A stretch of DNA of 64,000 nt from Curtobacterium flaccumfaciens. GTDB lineage: Bacteria; Actinomycetota; Actinomycetes; Actinomycetales; Microbacteriaceae. Position 1 is the stretch's first letter; the number at the start of each line of letters is the position of its first letter. The position numbers and the translations under genes are program-made. The stretch is from NCBI RefSeq assembly GCF_013359815.1, contig NZ_JABMCF010000040.1, positions 496,001-560,000 of the forward strand, in the 5' to 3' direction. The notes under the pieces were generated by a model that was not told the DNA's origin, did no database searches, and saw nothing but the letters and a program-made list of their open reading frames with translations. Of this stretch, positions 58,395-64,000 are shown piece by piece.

Positions 58395-58569
58395 CCCGAT
58401 CGGCCTCCTCCATCGCAGGTCCTCCGGGGGCGTCACACGGCGCTCCGTGCGCCACACGGTACTCCCGGGCGGGCGTGGGGAACCGGCGGTGGAACCGGCC
58501 ACATCGGGTCGTGCGCCGTGCGCGGGCGGTGATCCGGGCCTCCCGGTCGGGTCTGCGTAGTCTCGGGGC

Positions 58570-59034
58570 GTGGTCGTGAGCGCCGGACTGTTGCTGCACC
58601 GGACCGGCCCGTCCGGGCCCGAGGTCTTCCTCGCGCACATGGGCGGGCCGTTCTGGCGGAACCGGCCGCGTGCCTGGTCGATCCCGAAGGGGCTGGTCGA
58701 GGCGGGCGAGGAGCCGCTCGGCACCGCGCTGCGCGAGTTCGCCGAGGAGATCGGCGTGCCCGCACCGGTGGCCGCCGCCGACCTGACCGACCTGGGGGAG
58801 TTCCGGCAGGCGTCGGGCAAGCGGGTGCGGGCCTTCGCGGCACGGGCGTCGGGGTTCTCGGTCGACACCGTGCGCAGCAACACCGTGCGGCTCGAGCTGC
58901 CGCGCGGGTCAGGACGGTTCGTGGAGGTACCCGAGGTGGACGACGCACGGTGGGTCGGCCTCGACGATGCGCGGGAGCTGGTGGTGGCCGGGCAGGTCGC
59001 TGCGCTCGACGCCCTGGTGGCGCTCGGTTCCTGA
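58570..59034 (+). CDS. Nudix hydrolase
   Basis: 154 aa. The Nudix box is complete: 'GLVEAGEEPLGTALREFAEE' then IGV, matching Gx5Ex7REUxEExGU. The N-terminal 'SAGLLLHRTGPSGPEVFLAH' and 'RNRPRAWSIPKG' resemble the small Nudix proteins that act on Ap4A-like or nucleotide substrates. GTG at 58570 lies 6 nt after TAGTCT, consistent with a leaderless mRNA; no ribosome site is seen. Confidence 0.88.
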   Translation: MVVSAGLLLHRTGPSGPEVFLAHMGGPFWRNRPRAWSIPKGLVEAGEEPLGTALREFAEEIGVPAPVAAADLTDLGEFRQASGKRVRAFAARASGFSVDTVRSNTVRLELPRGSGRFVEVPEVDDARWVGLDDARELVVAGQVAALDALVALGS

Positions 59035-59050
59035 CGCGCCGTTCGGTTTG

Positions 59051-59145
59051 GTCGAGTGGTCACGAACTGTCGTCCGGCGGCCCTCCAGCCGACACTTCTC
59101 GGCCACCCGGCGACCGCCACGCGGCAGGTCGTGACCACTCGGCGA
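59051..59145. repeat. GTGGTCACGAACTGTCG palindrome element
   Basis: Left end CGAGTGGTCACGAACTGTCG, right end GGTCGTGACCACTCGGCGAG. Outer arms CGAGTGGTCACGA and TCGTGACCACTCG are perfect inverted repeats. Same left core as in the 6.5-kb repeats. It lies between the Nudix gene and the surface protein gene. Confidence 0.8.
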
Positions 59146-59242
59146 GACCTTCTTGCTCGTGTCGTGCCCCGGACACGAGCCGCGCCCGCTGGATAGTCTG
59201 AGGGGGTGTCGGGTTCTCCGGCGCCACAGCAGGGGAGCACAC

Positions 59243-61324
59243 ATGCGGCGCTGGCGCGCGGTCACGGCTGGGCTGACGGCCCTGGCACTCGGAGCAGGAC
59301 TCGCGATCGGCGGCGCGACCAGTGCGTCGGCGGAGCCGGTCGGCAACTGGGGGACCTTCACCCTCAGCGGAGCGAGCCGGGCCTACACCGGCACGATGAC
59401 GCTCGCCGGGTTCCCCGAGACGACCTTCACGTCGGACTCCCGGCAGTCGACCGTCGTCAGCGGGGCATCGACCTGGCAGTCGGCGTCGACCCCGTCGGGC
59501 GCGGTCTACGGGACGAGCCGCGGCAAGACCTACATGAACCAGCGGCCGAACGTCGACTCGCCCACGACCGGCGCATCGACGACCACCTACACGTTCGCCG
59601 AGCCGACGCCGGGTGCCCAGAGCTGGTCGTTCGTGCTCGGCGACGTCGACGCCGACCGGGCGACCATCTCGGCCACCGTCTCCGGGGGCGGCGCCGCGAC
59701 CGCGGAGCAGCTCGGCTACGTGAGCTCCTACAACTCGTGCTCGGCCGCCGTCGCCGGAGGGCCGTCGTGCACCGCCGACCCCGACGGCACGACCGGGCAG
59801 GACCGGCCCACCTGGGACCCGGCCACCCGGACCCTCACGGGCAACACCGGCGCGGTCGACACCGCCGGCGCGACGGCCTGGTTCACGCCGACCGTGTCGC
59901 TCACCAGCCTGACGATCACGTACCAGCAGCGCAGCGGGTTCCCCGTCTACCAGACCTGGTTCGCCAACCGCACGGCCGCGATCACCGGCACCGCGACCCT
60001 CGACGGCGCCCCCATCCCCGGCGCGATCGTCCGCGTCACCGCTCCGCGCGGCACCGTGTACACGACGACGACCAACCCCGACGGCACCTACGCGTTCCCG
60101 CAGCTGCCGGTGATCGCGAACTACCGCGTCGAGATCACCCCGCCGGACGGTGCCGAGGGCCCCGTCCAGCCCACGAGGGTCTCCCTTGCCCAGGCAGGCT
60201 CACCGGGCGGCGTGGACCAGCAGGCCGATTTCGCGTTCACGTCGCCGGAGGACACCGTGTCGGTCATCGGCACCGTGGTCGACGAGGACGGCCGACCGGT
60301 CTCGAACCTCGAGGTCGTCATCACCGACCCGGACTCCGGGGACGTCCTCGTCGACACCACGACGAACAGCGACGGCGTCTACACCGGCTCGGACCTGCCG
60401 GCGGACACCGACCTCGACGTGTCCGTCGCCGACGAGCCGCCCGTGACCATCACGACCGGCGACGTCGACGCGGCACCGGCAGTCCCCGAGGAGATCGATG
60501 TGCCGGCCGCCGTCGTCGCGACGGTCGCCGGTGTGGTTTCGCTCGACGGTTCCCCCGTGCCCGCCGGCGCGGTGGTCGAGCTCCTCGACGGCACGGGCAT
60601 CGTGGTCGCATCGACCGAGACCGATGCCGACGGTCGCTACGTCTTCGCCACCGCGGCGGGCACGTACACCGTGCGGACCGAACGACCGGAGCCGGGGGCG
60701 ACCGGGGCGACCTCGAACACCGGTGTGACGGCCGTCGCCGGCGAGCGTGCTGCGTCCGACCTGCCGTTCGCCTCCGCAGCCCCCGCAGCCGAGGTCACGA
60801 CCGACCAGCCCGGCACGGTCGTCGACACGAACGGCGAACCCGTTCCGGACGTCGAGGTCGTCGCGACTCCGACGGACCCACGGGCCGGCGATCCCGTGTC
60901 GGTCGTCACGGACGACGACGGTGCGTTCGACCTGACCGGCCTGGAGCCCACGACCGAGTACGTCGTCTCGGTCGACGTCGAGGGGGCCGAGACGGCGACC
61001 GTCGTCACCCCGGAGTCCGGGGCCGCGACGCCGCTGGCGTTCGTGGTGCGGGCCGCGGCGGGTCCGGCTCCCGCGCCGTCGCCGTCGCCGTCTCCGAGTG
61101 GCTCTCCTTCGGCGGCTCCGACCGGCCCCGCTGCCGGCTCGGGCTCTGGCTCCGCGCCGGTGTCGGGCCAGGGCGACGCGGGGGACGGTCGACCGTTGGC
61201 GTACACGGGGGCGGACCTCGGCCCGGGGCTCATCGCCGCCGGGGTGCTCGTGCTGCTCGGTGCGGCGCTGCTGACCTACCGCGCGGTGCGCAACCGCCGC
61301 CGCACGGACCACCTGCAGGACTGA
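59243..61324 (+). CDS. Sortase-anchored (LAYTG) surface protein with SpaA/CnaB-like repeats
   Basis: 693 aa. Signal peptide 'MRRWRAVTAGLTALALGAGL' ending ASAE. The N-terminal 240 residues form an unknown domain with one Cys pair. Then come four or more beta-sandwich repeats of the CarboxypepD-reg/CnaB kind, each with 'G..V.D.NG.PV..V.V..T' and 'T..DG.Y' turns (from about 240, 340, 430 and 530). A Ser/Pro/Ala-rich wall-spanning stretch precedes 'PLAYTGADLGPGLIAAGVLV' and a basic RNRRR tail. LAYTG is the class E sortase signal of actinobacteria. Probably an adhesin or structural surface protein; flanked by palindrome repeats. Confidence 0.87.
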   Translation: MRRWRAVTAGLTALALGAGLAIGGATSASAEPVGNWGTFTLSGASRAYTGTMTLAGFPETTFTSDSRQSTVVSGASTWQSASTPSGAVYGTSRGKTYMNQRPNVDSPTTGASTTTYTFAEPTPGAQSWSFVLGDVDADRATISATVSGGGAATAEQLGYVSSYNSCSAAVAGGPSCTADPDGTTGQDRPTWDPATRTLTGNTGAVDTAGATAWFTPTVSLTSLTITYQQRSGFPVYQTWFANRTAAITGTATLDGAPIPGAIVRVTAPRGTVYTTTTNPDGTYAFPQLPVIANYRVEITPPDGAEGPVQPTRVSLAQAGSPGGVDQQADFAFTSPEDTVSVIGTVVDEDGRPVSNLEVVITDPDSGDVLVDTTTNSDGVYTGSDLPADTDLDVSVADEPPVTITTGDVDAAPAVPEEIDVPAAVVATVAGVVSLDGSPVPAGAVVELLDGTGIVVASTETDADGRYVFATAAGTYTVRTERPEPGATGATSNTGVTAVAGERAASDLPFASAAPAAEVTTDQPGTVVDTNGEPVPDVEVVATPTDPRAGDPVSVVTDDDGAFDLTGLEPTTEYVVSVDVEGAETATVVTPESGAATPLAFVVRAAAGPAPAPSPSPSPSGSPSAAPTGPAAGSGSGSAPVSGQGDAGDGRPLAYTGADLGPGLIAAGVLVLLGAALLTYRAVRNRRRTDHLQD

Positions 61325-61380
61325 CCGCGCTGCGGCCGCGGGGGGCGGGGGCGGCGGTCGCACGACACGCCCCCCGCGTC

Positions 61381-61850
61381 TGCCGAGGGGCCACGAACCA
61401 CCGCCCGCCGCCCCCGCAGACGACAGTTCGAGCGACCCCGACGCCCCACCAACGGCATGTCGTGACCACTCGGCGCCAGGCCGCCCGCCTCCACCGCGGT
61501 CGCACAACACGCCGCCCGCGTCCGCCGCGGTCGCACAACACGCCGCCCGCCTCCGCCGCGGTCGAACAACACGCCGCCCGCCTCCACCGCGGTCGCAGAA
61601 CACGCCGCCCGCGTCCGCCGAGGGGTCACGAACCGTCGCCCGCCGACCTGCCAGACGACAGTTCGTGCGACCCCGACGCCGCGCCAACGGCATGTCGTGA
61701 CCACTCGACGGCCGGCCGCGGGCCGTCGCCGCGGTCGCACAACACGCCGCCGGCGTCCACCGAGTGGTCACGAACCGTCGCCCGCCGACCCGTCAGGCGA
61801 CAGTTCGTGCGACCCCGACGTCACGCCAACGGCATGTCGTGACCAATCGG
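61381..61850. repeat. Three GTCACGAACCGTCG..CGACAGTTCG..CATGTCGTGACC elements
   Basis: Copies at 61381-61472, 61617-61709 and 61756-61850 share (G)GTCACGAACC(G/A), CGACAGTTCG, GCGACCCCGACG, CAACGGCATGTCGTGACC in the same order and spacing. The outer ends GGTCACGA / TCGTGACC are inverted. The 576-nt gap 61325-61900 holds only this and a 31-bp tandem array; no gene is supported. Confidence 0.85.
61486..61616. repeat. 31-bp tandem repeat, four full copies plus a partial
   Basis: Units start at 61486, 61517, 61548, 61579 and 61610 (partial) with sequence CGC(C/G)TCC(A/G)CCGCGG then TCGCACAACACGCCGCC. There are no spacers, so it is not CRISPR. Single-base variants mark each copy. A likely length-variable locus. 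Confidence 0.85.
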
Positions 61851-61900
61851 CGGGCTGACACGCCGCTCGGGCGCCGACCGCCCGCCGCCCGCGCCAGCCC

Positions 61901-63262
61901 CTACCGCGTCCGCGGCCGCCGCACCGAACCCGTGACGACGCCGATCGACCCCGTGACCGTCTGGATCGCCCGCCCGACGACCGGCACCGACGTGGTGACG
62001 ACCGCGAGCGACGACGTGATCGCCTCGATGGACGAGGTCGACAGGTGCTCCTGCGCGTGCGAGTGCACCGGGAACCCGCGGCGTGCCAGCACGACGACCC
62101 CGAGCGCTCCGACCAGCACCGCGGCACCGGCGAACGGCAGGTACTGCAGCCCGACGATCCCGAGGGCCTGCCCACCGAACGCCGCACCACCGGCGATGCC
62201 GATGTTCGACGCGCCGTTGACCAGCGCGCCGGCGATGTCGGGGGAGACGCCTCCGGCACGGATCGCCGCGGCCATGAAGAGCGTGCCGGTCGTGCCGTTC
62301 GCGGCCATCCAGATGCCCGCGACGACCATCGTCCCGATCAAGGAGCCGTGCACGAACGGCATCGTCGCGAAGGCCACGGCCATCACGGCGACCGAGGCGA
62401 TCAGCGTCTGCCGGGGCGCACGGTCGACGAACATGCCGGCGAGCCAGAGCCCGACGACCCCGGTGCCACCGAGCACGAGCAGCGCCCCGCTGACCATGCC
62501 GGCGTCGAGCCCGGCGTCGATCGCGTACGGCCCGATGTAGGTGTAGACGACGTAGTGCCCGCCGAACAGGAGCATGTCGGCGATCACGACGGACAGCAGT
62601 CCGGTGCGCGCCCAGGCCTTCGGCGACCCGATGTGCGGCGACGAGGCACCGCGGACGGCGGGCAGGAACAGCAGCGCGACGACCGCGAGTGCCGCTGCGG
62701 CGACCCCGACGGAGAACACGGCCTGCCGCCAGCCGATGTGCTGCGCGACCCAGGTCGCGACGGGCACGCCGAGCACGAACCCGAGCGAGCTGCCCGAGTA
62801 CACGAACGCGATCGCGCGCCCGGCCAGCCGCGGCGGCACGATCCGGGTGGCGTACGCCGAGGCGACCGAGAAGAACAGTGCGTGCGCGATGCCGCCGACG
62901 ACGCGTCCGGCGCAGACCACGGCGAACGACGGCGCGAGCGCGACCATCAGGTTCGACACGGTGTAGCCGACGAGCGTGGCGACGAGCACGGTCTTGCGGG
63001 GCAGCTTCGCGGTGAACGCGGTGAGCGGCAGCGCGAGGATCGCGACGGCCGCGGCGTACACGGTGATGACGATGCCCATGGTGGCCTCGGTCACGCCGAG
63101 GTCGGCGCTCATCGTGCCGAGCAGCCCGACGGGCATGAGCTCGGTGGTGATGGCGAAGAACGTGGCCAGTCCGAGCACGGCGATGCCGACGATGGACTGA
63201 CTGGTGACGGTGATCGGCCGCGTGTGGGTCGACACGGCCGAGGTGGTGGTGTTGGTGGACAC
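61901..63262 (-). CDS. MFS transporter, DHA1 family
   Basis: 453 aa with 12 membrane helices. 'ATFFAITTELMPVGLLGTMS' and 'LTAFTAKLPRKTVLVATLVG' match the AraJ/YdhP-type sugar or drug exporters of the DHA1 family. 'VASAYATRIVPPRLAGRAIA' is the loop 4-5 region. A 60-residue C-terminal tail with repeated 'S/T' and 'V' is not typical. The GTG start at 63262 has GGAGGAGG about 10 nt upstream. Substrate unknown. Confidence 0.87.
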   Translation of the reverse strand: MSTNTTTSAVSTHTRPITVTSQSIVGIAVLGLATFFAITTELMPVGLLGTMSADLGVTEATMGIVITVYAAAVAILALPLTAFTAKLPRKTVLVATLVGYTVSNLMVALAPSFAVVCAGRVVGGIAHALFFSVASAYATRIVPPRLAGRAIAFVYSGSSLGFVLGVPVATWVAQHIGWRQAVFSVGVAAAALAVVALLFLPAVRGASSPHIGSPKAWARTGLLSVVIADMLLFGGHYVVYTYIGPYAIDAGLDAGMVSGALLVLGGTGVVGLWLAGMFVDRAPRQTLIASVAVMAVAFATMPFVHGSLIGTMVVAGIWMAANGTTGTLFMAAAIRAGGVSPDIAGALVNGASNIGIAGGAAFGGQALGIVGLQYLPFAGAAVLVGALGVVVLARRGFPVHSHAQEHLSTSSIEAITSSLAVVTTSVPVVGRAIQTVTGSIGVVTGSVRRPRTR

Positions 63263-63491
63263 GCTGCTGACCTCCTCCGAGGCACGGTGGAGCGCGCGAC
63301 GATGCCGATCGTTCTGACGGCGGTGACCGGGAGGGTCTGCGGGGCGCGCTCGCTGGCGGATGTGGATGATGTGGGTACGACTCCACGACGAGTGCGCTCA
63401 TCCAGTGTTGCACGATGGAACGACTCTCGCGAGGGCATCCAGCAAATACATCGGAGCGCTCCAACGAAACACTCAGCTACACCGTCGCCGC

Positions 63492-64000
63492 TCAGTACTC
63501 GTTCGTCACCCGGCCCTGGACGCCGCCGCCGCGCAGCTCGATCGTCAACGTGCCGCTCCTGGACTGCGCCGACATCGACACCGATCCGTGCAGCGCCGCC
63601 TGCCGCGGGAAGCACGCCGTCGACGACTCGATGCGGTCCGCCGTCGCCACGAGACAGATCGTCGACCGGTCGGTCCCGATGCCGGCCCAGACGTTCCAGG
63701 GGGTCTCGGCGGTCCCGCCGTCGAGCGCCCGGTTCGTGAAGACGAGTCGCGTCGTGTGCAGGCTCACCGGCGCAGCGACCGGCCCCGGCAGCTGGTCGGC
63801 GTACGTCTGCGGGACGTCGAGCAGCTGTTCGAGCGTCACCGTCCCCGCCGTCGGCGTGACACTCGGCGCCGCGGCGACGTCGGGCTGCGCGGTCCCGACG
63901 AGCGTCCCGGCGGCGAACGCGACACCCACCGCCGCAGCCGCGCCGCCCGCGATCCAGGCGCGTGGTCGCTCCGTCCACAGCCACCGCCCCCACCGCGATC
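63492..64000 (-). CDS. Membrane-anchored secreted protein, N-terminus outside window
   Basis: The frame stays open to the window edge, so the 5' end is missing. Visible: basic 'RWGRWLWTERPRAWIAGG', a membrane anchor 'AAAAVGVAFAAGTLVG', then an extracellular part of about 130 residues with two Cys ('STICLVATADRIESSTACF') and beta-rich 'LHTTRLVFTNRALDGG' and 'GTLTIELRGGGVQG'. No family recognised. The anchor is that of a single-pass protein facing outside. The 229-nt gap to the MFS gene is comparatively AT-rich, as for a promoter region. Confidence 0.7.
   Translation of the reverse strand, partial: SRWGRWLWTERPRAWIAGGAAAAVGVAFAAGTLVGTAQPDVAAAPSVTPTAGTVTLEQLLDVPQTYADQLPGPVAAPVSLHTTRLVFTNRALDGGTAETPWNVWAGIGTDRSTICLVATADRIESSTACFPRQAALHGSVSMSAQSRSGTLTIELRGGGVQGRVTNEY

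Noticed and set aside
61486-61616. Possible CRISPR array
   Set aside because: The 31-bp units are directly adjacent with no spacers, and no cas genes are present.

Overview
The window is a stretch of chromosome from a very GC-rich, motile, Gram-positive actinobacterium. The best guess is a Curtobacterium-like member of the Microbacteriaceae. This rests on overall gene style: many GTG starts, 4-nt ATGA/GTGA overlaps, TANNNT -10 boxes placed 6-7 nt before start codons, an IdeR/DtxR-type iron box, an LAYTG-anchored surface protein, and a flagellar flhA-csrA end together with soil/plant-type transporters. No rRNA, phage, transposase or CRISPR array was seen.

Layout. 1-2119: end of a flagellar operon (flhA 3' end, an FlhF-like protein without a P-loop, csrA). 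2188-6484: acyl-CoA oxidase, POT peptide transporter and small genes. 6531-6998: a 174-bp direct repeat carrying hairpins. 7024-12721: jetC-jetB-jetA, a Wadjet/MksBEF condensin operon that lacks the nuclease gene jetD at its usual place after jetC. 12781-13520: one tRNA-Val on the minus strand and a Gly-Cys-Val tRNA operon on the plus strand, with terminators. 13596-16926: an MFS transporter and small membrane proteins. 17173-18225: a BLUF photoreceptor domain fused to a TetR-type DNA-binding domain; the BLUF glutamine essential for normal photochemistry is replaced by glycine. 18229-25401: GNAT, small membrane proteins, zinc alcohol dehydrogenase, catalase, HpcH/HpaI aldolase and DUF308 protein. 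25417-28147: a hydrolase and a divergent MerR regulator sharing a textbook 19-bp-spacer MerR promoter, with an unknown 460-aa protein coupled to merR. 28507: a second tRNA-Gly. 28863-30513: sulfite-oxidase-like molybdoenzyme, flavin reductase and DUF6510 protein.

30749-38807 is a six-gene peptide-uptake operon: lipoprotein receptor, two permeases, one fused double ATPase, a CocE-type hydrolase and a TetR regulator, each overlapping the next by 4 nt. A likely operator for the terminal TetR sits on the promoter. 38802-39815 holds a stand-alone SIP-domain protein under an iron box, followed by dps. 39902-42530 is a DedA protein plus a two-component system.

42624-56018 is a surface-glycan region. 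It encodes sedoheptulose-7-phosphate isomerase (GmhA), two bifunctional HldE proteins, the bisphosphate phosphatase (GmhB), three GT9 heptosyltransferase-like enzymes and three other glycosyltransferases, plus an aldehyde dehydrogenase and an SDR. Together these can make ADP-D-glycero-D-manno-heptose and transfer it, in an organism without LPS; no HldD-type epimerase is visible. 56069-64000 holds a PRC-barrel protein, SGNH hydrolase, universal stress protein, Nudix hydrolase, LAYTG surface protein, an MFS exporter and a membrane-anchored protein cut by the window edge.

Intergenic regions carry at least three recurrent palindrome families: the GTGGTCACGAACTGTCG family (6.5, 59.1 and 61.4-61.9 kb), the GACGGGAGGC..GCCTCCCGTC terminator-like family (21.7, 39.8, 48.0 kb, with a relative at 47.9 kb), and a pair of about 73-bp hairpins at 47.8-48.0 kb.
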